DNA from: Edaphobacter bradus
GTDB taxonomy: Bacteria > Acidobacteriota > Terriglobia > Terriglobales > Acidobacteriaceae
Assembly: GCF_025685645.1 (NCBI RefSeq)
Contig: NZ_JAGSYF010000002.1
Location: 620,001-684,000, forward strand
DNA length: 64,000 nucleotides
Reading direction: 5' to 3'
This document shows positions 1 to 7,934 of this stretch, piece after piece. Numbering within the stretch: the stretch's first letter is position 1; each line of letters opens with the position of its first letter. The notes under the pieces are model-generated. The model did no database searches. It had not been told where the DNA came from and saw only the letters and a list, made by a program, of their open reading frames with translations. Both the position numbers and the translations under genes were made by a program.

Positions 1-263
1 TCGCCGGCGGTTGTTGCATCTTTGCTTAGCCATAGCTCGGCCCAGTGCCCGTTTTCCGAGATCGACGTGTGTTCGATCGGCAATCCGCCCACGGTGAAGC
101 GCGCGCCAGAGAGATGCTCACCGTTTACAAGCAGCATGGGAGCGGGCATGTTGATCCACCAGTTGGGTGGATCGACCTTGTCGATGCGCGGAGCCTGCGC
201 GTTGAGCAGCAGGCAGCAGAAGAGAAGTGAGGCAGCAGCGGTGGTAGTTAAGCGATGAAGCAT
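1..263 (-). CDS. Cyclomaltodextrinase-like alpha-amylase, N-terminal part (truncated by window edge)
   Basis: Reading the minus strand from an ATG at 263 gives a signal peptide (hydrophobic run ending in LLLNAQA) followed by RIDKVDPPNWWINMPAPMLL. The PPNWW-x-x-M pattern and the following 'LLVNGEHLSGARFTV' are typical of the N-terminal Ig-like domain of cyclomaltodextrinase/neopullulanase enzymes of the SusA kind (GH13). Only about 87 codons lie in the window, so the catalytic barrel is not visible. The gene lies 79 bp downstream of a TonB receptor on the same strand, which suggests import and hydrolysis of maltodextrins as one unit. The family call is from the N-domain only. Confidence 0.7.
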   Translation of the reverse strand, partial: MLHRLTTTAAASLLFCCLLLNAQAPRIDKVDPPNWWINMPAPMLLVNGEHLSGARFTVGGLPIEHTSISENGHWAELWLSKDATTAG

Positions 264-342
264 AATTGAGGGGCTCCGAAATTGTTACAAGAGAAAGGCG
301 CCGCTGTTGTTGCTGCGGCGCCCATGCCGGTTAGCCGGCTTC

Positions 343-3300
343 TTAGAAGAGTATGCGAATGGCCATCTGCATCTGACGCTCAGAGGCCTGACGCGTTGCA
401 GTGACACGACCGAAGTTTCCATCCGTGATGTTGCCGTCAGGGTTGGTGAACTGTGGCGTGTTGGTTAAGTTGAAGATCTCGGCACGCAGCTCGCTCTTGA
501 AACGCTCGGTGATGCTGAATGTCTTGAAGAGTGAGAGATCGCCGCTGGCTATTCCGGGGCCGAAGAACTGGTTACGTCCCGAGTTCCCCTGGCGCCCTAC
601 TGGAGCGACCTTGCTGAAAGCGGCGGGGTTCAGGTAGTAGCCGGAGATGCTGTGGAAGTAGATCGGCTGGACTCCAGTGAGGTCGGCGCGGATACTGGTG
701 CCGCCACCGTAGACCGGGAAGGTAACGCTGAAGGGCGTACCCGTCTCCGCAGTCACGATGGTGTTGAACTGCCATCCGCCGATGACGTAGTCGACGCCGC
801 GGCTTACGTCGCCGGCGAACCTCTGGCCGCGGCCGAACGGCAGGTTATACAGCGCGCTGGCAACGAAGACGTGCCGCTGATCCAGGGTGCTGTTGCCCTT
901 GTTCAGACGGTGATCGTAGAAGTATAGATCGCTGACGGCGTAGAAGCCGAGGTAGCCATTACTATTGTCGATGTTGTGCGCCCACGTGTATGAGCTGGTC
1001 ATCGTTAGGCCCTTGGAGGCGCGGTAGTTCAACTGTGCCTGCAGGCTGTCGTAGTGGCTGACGCCGTCGTTCAGACGGTAGACCACCTGGCCGAGCGTCG
1101 GGAATGCCGTAGGCGTAGTGGCCGACGTAGAGAAGGGTTTGCTGTTGTAGTTGTAGCCCGTGGCCAAGTGCGTGGAGATGTTGCCGACGTACCCGATGGT
1201 CATTACCAGCTTCGTGGTCAGCTCCCGCTGAATCTGAAGGTCGTACTGCTGGACGGTGGGGAGCTTCTCCGTCAGGTTGACCGCGAAGACGTTGGCCCCG
1301 GGGAGCTGCGAGGTGGTGGGCAGGGGCAAAGCATTGGTAGCCTGCGTGCTGTTCAACGATCCGTTCAGCGCATTCTGGCCGGTGAAGGCGATGCGATAGC
1401 CTTTTGTGGCAAAGTAGGCTGTGCTGCCGCCAAAGGGCACCTGCTGTCCGAGCTGATTGTCGATGCCGCCACGGTCGAGGAAATAGAAGATGCCGTAGCC
1501 GCCACGTAGCACGGTCTTGCCCTTATCATCGAGTTGGTAGGCGAAGCCGATACGCGGGGCCAAGCTGTTGAAGCGGTTGTTGATGATGGAGCGTCCTATC
1601 CCGTTCTGTCCGGCGATGAACTCCGTCGGGTTGTTGCTGGGGCTGTTGGGATTAAGGGCGGCCTGCCGGTTGTGCATCTCAAAGGGATTGGTGATGATGT
1701 CCCAGCGGATGCCGAGGTTCAGGGTCAGACGGTGGCTGACCTTCCAGTCGTCCTGTCCGAAGATGCCCACCTCGTAGTTGCGTGTGCCGTAGAAGCCACT
1801 CTGCGCCCCGATGCTATAGTTGTCGGCGAAGCCTGCGAGTACCTCGGAGGGGTCGTAGCCGGTGAAGTCGCCATTGCTCAACTGGAAGTACCCTTTACCG
1901 GCGATAGGACGGAAGTAGGCTACCTCACGACGGATCACGTTGCCTCCGAACTTAAAGACATGGCTCTTGAAGTTGTAGGTGACTGCGTCGTTGATCTGAT
2001 AGGTGTTCTCAGGCACCTTGTAGGTGCCGTAGTCACCAGTGTACTCAAGCTGGCTGCCGTTGCCGCCGATGAGTGCTCCGCCGCCCAACTGAGGGTTGCG
2101 ATTGGCGTTCACGATGCCGAGGTTGGCCGAGATCGGCACATTGGTGAAGACAGGCACGTTGGCGAAGGTGTAGCGGTTATAGCCTGCGCGGAACTCGTTG
2201 ACGACGTTGGGGCCAAAGGTGTGGGTTTCGCCCAGGGCATAACCGCGAGCGTGCACGTAGTTGGCGCCGGAGGCGAAGCCAGCGGGCAGGGCCGGGAACT
2301 CAGAGGTGCGGCTAAAGTTGCTGTTGTCATAGCTGAAGCGCGCGAAGAAACGATCGTTGTTCCCGATGTTGTAGTCGAGGCGGCCGTCGATGGTGTTGGT
2401 GTGGCGCGTGTCAACACGAATGGTGCGGTAGTTGTTCTGGGCGCCGTTCGTCGTACCGGGAATGTTCGGCAGCGGATAGGCGTTGAGGTAGTTCACGGCG
2501 GCTGTGTTGCGACGGCCTGCCGGAATGATGTTCCCTGCGAACTGCTGGCACGTGGTTGGATCGTAGATGCCGCCGTTGACCACAACGGTCTTCACGCCTG
2601 GGATGCCGCAGACGGAAGGTGCCTGCGTTGCACCAGTGCCGAGTAGTTCGCTGAAGTTGCCCTGGCGCATCAGTGCTGTCGGTACCGTGACGATCTGGGG
2701 GTTCAGCGGAGTGCTTTCGCGCACGCCGGAGTAGTCACCGAAGAGGAAGAGCTTGTCCTTGTTCGAGTTGAACTTGCCGGGCCAATACACCGGACCTCCA
2801 AGCGTGCCACCGAAGGTGTTGCGCTTGAAGGGACGCGGGGGCGTCGGCGCTGCACCGAGGAACTGGTAGTTGGGGCTGGCGTCAAAGAGACTGGACCGGG
2901 CGAACCAGTAGGCTGATCCGTGATAGGCGTTCGAGCCAGACTTGATGGAGGTCTGAACAATGGATCCGCCGGCGCGGCCGAACTCGGCCGGGGCGGTGCT
3001 GGTGTTTACGCGGAACTCTTCCGTGGCTTCAACGTTGGGGAAGAATTCGAGGGTATTAACGAGGCCTTCGTTGTTGTCGATGCCGTCGAGGAGGAAGTTG
3101 TTGGCCTGAGGGCGGAGCCCGTTGGTGGAGAGTGAGCCGCCACCAGAGGAGCTGTTGCGGAAGGTTTCGGCGTCGCCATTTACACCGGAGGCGCTGTTGC
3201 CGTAGTTGCCGCGGGTGACGCCGGGAGTCAGCAGGGCCAGCTGGGTAAAGTTACGTCCATTCAGCGGAAGCTCGGTCACCTGCCGGCCGGCGATGACTTC

Positions 3301-3723
3301 GCCAACGGAGGAGGTGCCGAGGTCGATAATCGGTGCGGCACTGCTGACTTCGACGGTCTCGCTGGAGCCGCCGATGTTCAATTTGAAGGTGATGGTCTGG
3401 GTCTGGGAGACCTGAAGCTCGAAGTTTTGGATCGTCGTCTGGAATCCGCTCATCGTGGCAGTGATCTTGTATAGGCCGCGCGGCAATGCGGAGAAGTTGA
3501 AGTTACCGCCGCTATCGGTCGTGGTGGTTTGCGTAGCTGCCGTCTGTGTGTTCTCTACGGTGACGGTCGCACTGGGGATGATGGCCTCGGTGGCGTCCTC
3601 AACGACTCCGGTCACACGGCCGGTATCGGTCTGCGCCTGCAGCGAAACATTGGCAAAGCCTGGCAAGAGTGCCGAGAGGGCAACCAGCAAGTAAGGGCGA
3701 AAGCTCCTGAACTTTAGTTTCAT
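343..3723 (-). CDS. TonB-dependent receptor, Oar-like, with carboxypeptidase-regulatory N-domain
   Basis: Predicted outer-membrane receptor of about 1126 aa. I chose the ATG at 3723 because a GGAGGT ribosome binding site lies just upstream (minus strand, 3731-3736) and the protein then begins with a normal signal peptide ending in SLQAQ; an in-frame ATG at 3777 lacks these. Domains: carboxypeptidase-regulatory beta-sandwich (about 35-115, 'GRVTGVVEDATEAIIPSATV'), plug (about 130-260, with NNFLLDGIDNNEG and AEFGRAGGSIVQTSIKSG), then a long barrel ending in MAIRILF, with the terminal aromatic expected of an outer-membrane barrel. The family is greatly expanded in Acidobacteria. The downstream cyclomaltodextrinase-like gene suggests a starch-derived oligosaccharide substrate, which is inference. 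Confidence 0.93.
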   Translation of the reverse strand: MKLKFRSFRPYLLVALSALLPGFANVSLQAQTDTGRVTGVVEDATEAIIPSATVTVENTQTAATQTTTTDSGGNFNFSALPRGLYKITATMSGFQTTIQNFELQVSQTQTITFKLNIGGSSETVEVSSAAPIIDLGTSSVGEVIAGRQVTELPLNGRNFTQLALLTPGVTRGNYGNSASGVNGDAETFRNSSSGGGSLSTNGLRPQANNFLLDGIDNNEGLVNTLEFFPNVEATEEFRVNTSTAPAEFGRAGGSIVQTSIKSGSNAYHGSAYWFARSSLFDASPNYQFLGAAPTPPRPFKRNTFGGTLGGPVYWPGKFNSNKDKLFLFGDYSGVRESTPLNPQIVTVPTALMRQGNFSELLGTGATQAPSVCGIPGVKTVVVNGGIYDPTTCQQFAGNIIPAGRRNTAAVNYLNAYPLPNIPGTTNGAQNNYRTIRVDTRHTNTIDGRLDYNIGNNDRFFARFSYDNSNFSRTSEFPALPAGFASGANYVHARGYALGETHTFGPNVVNEFRAGYNRYTFANVPVFTNVPISANLGIVNANRNPQLGGGALIGGNGSQLEYTGDYGTYKVPENTYQINDAVTYNFKSHVFKFGGNVIRREVAYFRPIAGKGYFQLSNGDFTGYDPSEVLAGFADNYSIGAQSGFYGTRNYEVGIFGQDDWKVSHRLTLNLGIRWDIITNPFEMHNRQAALNPNSPSNNPTEFIAGQNGIGRSIINNRFNSLAPRIGFAYQLDDKGKTVLRGGYGIFYFLDRGGIDNQLGQQVPFGGSTAYFATKGYRIAFTGQNALNGSLNSTQATNALPLPTTSQLPGANVFAVNLTEKLPTVQQYDLQIQRELTTKLVMTIGYVGNISTHLATGYNYNSKPFSTSATTPTAFPTLGQVVYRLNDGVSHYDSLQAQLNYRASKGLTMTSSYTWAHNIDNSNGYLGFYAVSDLYFYDHRLNKGNSTLDQRHVFVASALYNLPFGRGQRFAGDVSRGVDYVIGGWQFNTIVTAETGTPFSVTFPVYGGGTSIRADLTGVQPIYFHSISGYYLNPAAFSKVAPVGRQGNSGRNQFFGPGIASGDLSLFKTFSITERFKSELRAEIFNLTNTPQFTNPDGNITDGNFGRVTATRQASERQMQMAIRILF

Positions 3724-4142
3724 CGGTAGTACCTCCAAAAGCCGCAGCCGGTCGACTTCTGTCAGAGAGTTGAGCAATCAAACAACTTGCCAACACGAGG
3801 CAACACAATATGGGATGGGCGGAGGAATCCGAGCGTAAGTGAGTCCGCGACTGCGAGATAGCATTTAGGAAAGCGACTAGTAGCCCGCAATGAGTGATAT
3901 CAAACACGCAGGTAACTCCATTTCGGGGCTTTCTAGAACACTCCCAACGATTGAATATTAGAAGTTGGCGGAGCGCGTTTGGTTACCTGTCTTTGGGCTT
4001 TTTCAAGAGTGACTCCCCAAAAACGCACCGGAACGAAGACCGGGCAGTTGGCTGTTGGTATTCGATGGTTTCATGATTAGTAACACCGGGGAAACGCGAT
4101 CTCAAGGCATTCTTGGCGCAAAATCCCACTGTAGCGCCACGC
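3724..4142. other. Intergenic region upstream of the TonB receptor, no gene seen
   Basis: About 420 bp between the receptor start and the 3' end of the fimbrial-like operon, both on the minus strand. It must hold the receptor promoter and the operon's terminator. I saw no convincing reading frame, strong hairpin plus T-run, or LacI/CRP-like palindrome. Confidence 0.5.
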
Positions 4143-4685
4143 TCAAAAAGCCTGCGCCTGCACCATGAGCACTCCGGTGTAGGTGGCTGCAGGAAGCTGG
4201 GGGAGACTGGTGAGGTCGATCTCAAGGCTCAGGTTGTCTGTATGGCTGCCAAAGATGCCAAGAGGGACACTTGTTGTGGAGAGCTGGAGGCTGGCACCTG
4301 CTCCGCCAAGCGGATTGCTCTGAGTGAAGGCTGTGAAGCTCGTTGGAATTCCTGTTGTGTCTTTGCCGAGAACGTTAGAGGATGGGATGTTCACGACCGG
4401 CGAACTACCGGAGAGCGCTGCTGTGGAGCTTGTGAAGTAAGCGTAGACATTGACGGTGGAGTTAAAGGCAATGAACCATGAGGTCGACACGGCAATGGGA
4501 CTTGAACCTTGTGCCACTCCACCCGACACGAGTGAAAAGTTCACAGCTGAGGGTGAGGCGGAGAGCGAAAGCAAGCCGGTGAAGAGTGGGCGTGGCTTCA
4601 CAGCGCTGACGCGCGTCACCTGGGCCGGGGCAGGAAGCACCAGCAGTGCGGAACTCAGCAACGCGATTCGCCAGTATTGTGCCAC
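4143..4685 (-). CDS. Pilin-like secreted subunit (last gene of the first chaperone-usher-like operon)
   Basis: 180 aa, GTG start four bases after the TAA of the barrel gene, so translationally close-coupled. Hydrophobic N-terminus (ALLSSALLVLPAPAQ) then a Ser/Thr/Ala-rich beta protein without cysteines. It is a clear paralogue of the 7073-7648 product: both share ATPSAVNF/ASPSAVNF, GSSPIAV/GSSPVAI, a 'TPTAFTSFTQ'-like stretch, and a final LPQLPxATYTGxL strand ending in QAQAF/QAQAL. The C-terminal alternating hydrophobic strand and its place beside a PapD-like chaperone argue for a fibre subunit. The role is inferred from context; I do not recognise a named Pfam family. Confidence 0.75.
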   Translation of the reverse strand: MAQYWRIALLSSALLVLPAPAQVTRVSAVKPRPLFTGLLSLSASPSAVNFSLVSGGVAQGSSPIAVSTSWFIAFNSTVNVYAYFTSSTAALSGSSPVVNIPSSNVLGKDTTGIPTSFTAFTQSNPLGGAGASLQLSTTSVPLGIFGSHTDNLSLEIDLTSLPQLPAATYTGVLMVQAQAF

Positions 4686-4689
4686 CGCT

Positions 4690-6330
4690 TTAGCGCCTCG
4701 CCGATGTGATTCGCTCGACCAGGATGACAGTTTCGGCCTGATCGCTCGTATTACTCTTTACTTCAGACGGCGCTGAGACGACACGATACAGGCCGCCACC
4801 TAGAAACTGATCGACCAGCACAGTAAGAGGATGTTCGTGCGGTTTGCGCTCCCGCACGTAGAAGTACCCGCGAGAGTCGGTGTACACGGGCAGCTGATCG
4901 ATCAGCAACGCTGCCCCCATCACCGGCTGTCCAGAAGAGTCGAGAACTCTGCCGCGAATCACCATGCCGCCGATGACGTGATGTTCCAGTGCGCCGGACG
5001 TAGCTCCTACTTCACGTGATACCGTGCCCTCTGCCTCCGTTGTGTAGAGCAGGCGGCCATCTGGCCCGACGAAGGTGCCTCCGTTGAGTGTCAGCCTGCC
5101 GAAGAGATGAATCTGAGCGTTCACGATGAGGGCCTCTTCAAACGGCGCGTCGATCCTCGCGGGCACGTAGTAGGTCTGGTAGTCCGCGCTGAGCGTTGCG
5201 AAGTTGGAGAGGAACGAACCTCCGAAGCCGAATGTGTTGTGCCCGTCTGAAGTATTGACCATCTGCGAGATGCTCCAGCGAGGCGTGAGTGTCTCTTGAA
5301 GGTTGGTGATGAGCGAGTCGGTCTTCTGTGAGTTGTCTGACTTGCTCGTCAGATAGGTGGCCTGGGCATGGACTCGTGAGCCTATGGCGCGGCCTGCTGA
5401 GTAGGCCGTCGCTACATTGCCGGTGTTGTTGTATGTCGATTGGAAGATCATCGCCGACAGTCCAAACCCCGCAACCTCCAGATTCCCCGAGGCCTGGTTC
5501 ACTGAGCTGCGTACATTATTCGGCGACTGATAGACGGGAGTGAGATAGTTCTGGCGGCCTGCGCTGAGGCTCATCCACTTCGCTGGCCGAATGGTGAGGA
5601 GCACATTGTCTCTGTCGGGTTCGGCCGTGAGCGGGACGGCGACATTCGCCCTGCGAAACTTACCTCCTGACTCGATGTACGCGGCCTTCAGGTCGTAGAG
5701 CGGGTGGGTGATCGCCAGGCTCGATGCAAGGTAGAGTTGGCCGGAGCCCACGCCTCCTGATATGGCGAATTTCACTCCGTCTTCTGAATCGTAGGCAAAG
5801 CTATGAATGATGGTGACCAGCGGAGAGATGATGATGCGGGTCGATGCGGTCCACTGCGGGGCGACTTTGCCTGTCGCAAAGAGAATGGCGGCGGGGGTCT
5901 CGGCCTTTGTACCGGCGAAGAAAGGGCTGTTGAAGTTTGTCGAGGTCTCTCCTACGAAGGTGTAAACGCCTGCGCTGTCCACTTTGGTGCGCATGCCGAG
6001 GCCCACTGCAGTGAGGTAGTGCCCGCCTTCGAAGACATCGGTTGGCAGATCGAAGGGGATGGTGTCGGTGCCCAGAATGAAAGATGCTCGTTCCGTGCTC
6101 TTTACGAACTGCGCTCCGCTGTAGAACTGGCCGTTGATCATTCCAGCACCGGCTGCGGCGCTGTAGCCTTTTCCGTGAACCGTCACCGTGCCCCCCTGCG
6201 ACTGATAGAGCGTTGAGGTGCCACCGCTCAGTTCGACGACCTGCGCCCGAAGGCAGGTTTCGGCGGTCGCCATGATGAATATGGCGACCGCGAACCTCAG
6301 TCTCGCCTCGATGTGTTTCGCGAGGTTCAT
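4690..6330 (-). CDS. Usher-like outer-membrane barrel protein with C-terminal carboxypeptidase-regulatory domain
   Basis: 546 aa, signal peptide ending near CLRAQ. The middle (about 60-440) is rich in alternating amphipathic strands with Ser/Gly/Tyr turns, as in an outer-membrane barrel. The C-terminus (about 455-546, 'MVIRGRVLDSSGQPVMGAAL' then YTDSRGYFYVRE) is an Ig-like carboxypeptidase-regulatory module. It starts by a TAATG overlap with the chaperone gene and is followed closely by a pilin-like gene, so it sits where the usher belongs. It is much shorter than classical ushers (about 800 aa) and I see no FimD-like sequence, so a secretion-pore function is inference; it could be a porin. 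Confidence 0.7.
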   Translation of the reverse strand: MNLAKHIEARLRFAVAIFIMATAETCLRAQVVELSGGTSTLYQSQGGTVTVHGKGYSAAAGAGMINGQFYSGAQFVKSTERASFILGTDTIPFDLPTDVFEGGHYLTAVGLGMRTKVDSAGVYTFVGETSTNFNSPFFAGTKAETPAAILFATGKVAPQWTASTRIIISPLVTIIHSFAYDSEDGVKFAISGGVGSGQLYLASSLAITHPLYDLKAAYIESGGKFRRANVAVPLTAEPDRDNVLLTIRPAKWMSLSAGRQNYLTPVYQSPNNVRSSVNQASGNLEVAGFGLSAMIFQSTYNNTGNVATAYSAGRAIGSRVHAQATYLTSKSDNSQKTDSLITNLQETLTPRWSISQMVNTSDGHNTFGFGGSFLSNFATLSADYQTYYVPARIDAPFEEALIVNAQIHLFGRLTLNGGTFVGPDGRLLYTTEAEGTVSREVGATSGALEHHVIGGMVIRGRVLDSSGQPVMGAALLIDQLPVYTDSRGYFYVRERKPHEHPLTVLVDQFLGGGLYRVVSAPSEVKSNTSDQAETVILVERITSARR

Positions 6331-7016
6331 TAGTTCAACGACGCGACGACGGGACGCTTCAAGTTGAAGTGCTCAAACCGGAAATCGATCTGGGTTGGTG
6401 GGACGCTCTCTTTCCAGTCCATCTCGATGTGTCTGGACCCTCCGGGCAGCAGCGGAAAGCCGGAAAGTTCTCCGGAGGCATGGTCGCCCGTGGCGCGAAC
6501 CGACTGGACTCGCGTGAGAGCGGCACTGTCGTTCTCGATCTCACAAGTCAGTCTTCGCGTCTCAATGTTGTACGAGAGTTCTTTCACCTGGACGCCGGAC
6601 TCGACCATGGGTTGCTTCTGGTAGAGGTAGACGGTGTGAGGAAGCATCAGGCGTACGTCCAGACCATCGCTATGCTGCGGCGAAGAGAACGTCGCATACA
6701 AGGTGAACCAGGCCGGCAGCTTGTCTGCCGTTGCCTTGTAGAAGACGTAGTACGTCTGTTTGGGCTGCAGACGCACACTCATCGAAGACAGATCCACGTG
6801 GATGTTGCTGTCGAGGTCGCGAAAGATTCCTTTGCCCTCTGGCGTGATGCTGAAGCTTTTTGGCTCCAGCACCACGACCATGGGCGAGGTGGTGTTGTTG
6901 GTCAGCGCCACTTTGCCATCGGCCTTGCCCTTGTATTCCACGATGACCGGTTGAACGCTCTGTGCAAGCAGACTTCCGCTGAGCAACAAGACGGCGGGAA
7001 TAAGCCGTAGAAGCAT
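6330..7016 (-). CDS. Periplasmic fimbrial (PapD-like) chaperone
   Basis: About 228 aa. The ATG at 7016 follows an excellent AAGGAGGT site (complement at 7023-7030) and gives a clean signal peptide, LLRLIPAVLLLSGSLLAQ. The mature protein begins with a beta-strand-rich Ig-like domain: 'KVALTNNTTSPMVVVLEPKSF', then VRLQPKQTYYVFYKA and LPAWFTLYATFSSP, followed by a second small domain. This two-Ig-domain layout with strands of alternating hydrophobicity is that of pilus chaperones, which cap subunits in the periplasm. Similarity to FimC/PapD is weak and the classical invariant Arg/Lys pair cannot be assigned with confidence. Its position between a subunit gene and a barrel gene supports the call. 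Confidence 0.75.
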   Translation of the reverse strand: MLLRLIPAVLLLSGSLLAQSVQPVIVEYKGKADGKVALTNNTTSPMVVVLEPKSFSITPEGKGIFRDLDSNIHVDLSSMSVRLQPKQTYYVFYKATADKLPAWFTLYATFSSPQHSDGLDVRLMLPHTVYLYQKQPMVESGVQVKELSYNIETRRLTCEIENDSAALTRVQSVRATGDHASGELSGFPLLPGGSRHIEMDWKESVPPTQIDFRFEHFNLKRPVVASLN

Positions 7017-7072
7017 AAGCACACCTCCTTGAACCATCCGGAAGACGGATAATCCTGCTGACGCAACCCTCG

Positions 7073-7648
7073 CTAGAGGGCCTGCGCCTGAAGGGTTAGC
7101 GTGCCTGTGTATGTTGCCGACGGAAGCTGCGGTAACGACGCGAGGTTGATCTCCAGGTTGAGGTTATCGGTCCGCGACGAGGCGCGATTGGCTGAGCTGA
7201 GCGACTGGGTGAAGAGAGTCAGGCCAGCTCCTGCCGTACCGAGGGCTGCAGTCTGCGTGAACGAAGTGAAGGCAGTCGGAGTTCCTGTTGTGACCTGTCC
7301 AAGTACCGCGGATGTAGGGATATTCGAGACAGGAGGCCCAGCAAAGGTAAGTGCAGCCGATGTGCTGGAAAAATAAGCATCCAGTACAACATTCGCCCGG
7401 CCGGAACCAAGGACCCATGTGGTCGTAATGGCAACTGGTGAGCTGCCTGCGGCTATTCCGCCCGCGACGAGGGCAAAGTTGACAGCGCTGGGAGTTGCGG
7501 AGATCGTCAGGCTTTCGCCTAGGGTTGCTGTCAGAGAGACGCTGGCAGTGCTGGAATTCAGTTGAGAAAACGCGGCAGGTGAAATGAGCAGAAGAACTGC
7601 AAGCGTACAGAGACTTCTGAGAAAGAGATTGTTATTGCGGCTCGGCAT
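7073..7648 (-). CDS. Pilin-like secreted subunit (first gene of the first operon)
   Basis: 191 aa from the ATG at 7648, which has GGAGA upstream and starts the protein just before its signal peptide (SLCTLAVLLLISPAAFSQL). After cleavage comes an alternating strand 'STASVSLTATLGESLTISA' that could be a donor strand, then a Ser/Thr/Ala-rich beta-sandwich closing with LPQLPSATYTGTLTLQAQAL. No cysteines. It is a paralogue of the last gene of this operon, so the operon encodes two related subunits on either side of chaperone and barrel. The 57 bp before the chaperone ATG contain its strong RBS. Structural-subunit function is inferred. Confidence 0.75.
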   Translation of the reverse strand: MPSRNNNLFLRSLCTLAVLLLISPAAFSQLNSSTASVSLTATLGESLTISATPSAVNFALVAGGIAAGSSPVAITTTWVLGSGRANVVLDAYFSSTSAALTFAGPPVSNIPTSAVLGQVTTGTPTAFTSFTQTAALGTAGAGLTLFTQSLSSANRASSRTDNLNLEINLASLPQLPSATYTGTLTLQAQAL

Positions 7649-7934
7649 AGGGGAGACTCTCCGGGACTTCTCAGTTCGGCTTTCGTCCAACGGCTACGCG
7701 TCCTGGCGAGCAAACGAGATAGCACGCCGTTTCCGACGCAGGTTTCAGGAAGCGATTGACGATCTGACAGGGGGGGCGAAAAATAGGCATAACCTTGCCA
7801 TCCTTCAATCGAGGCTATTTACGCGGTTGATGCTAGCCCTGGGTTGTGCCGCCCGATATACAACGTTCGTGTTACTGGGTGCCGTTTTGGGACAGGGTTA
7901 TCATCGGGAACGCCTGCTGCACTGTGGAGGCGAA

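Noticed and set aside
1534..2646. Long plus-strand open frame (370 codons) inside the first TonB receptor
   Set aside because: It is antisense to a gene with unmistakable receptor domains, has Val/Ala/Gly-rich text typical of shadow frames, and no RBS.
7584..7934. Upstream extension of the VHL-like protein to 7584
   Set aside because: It would overlap the divergent pilin gene; the ATG at 7935 has a good RBS and is followed by a hydrophobic export segment.
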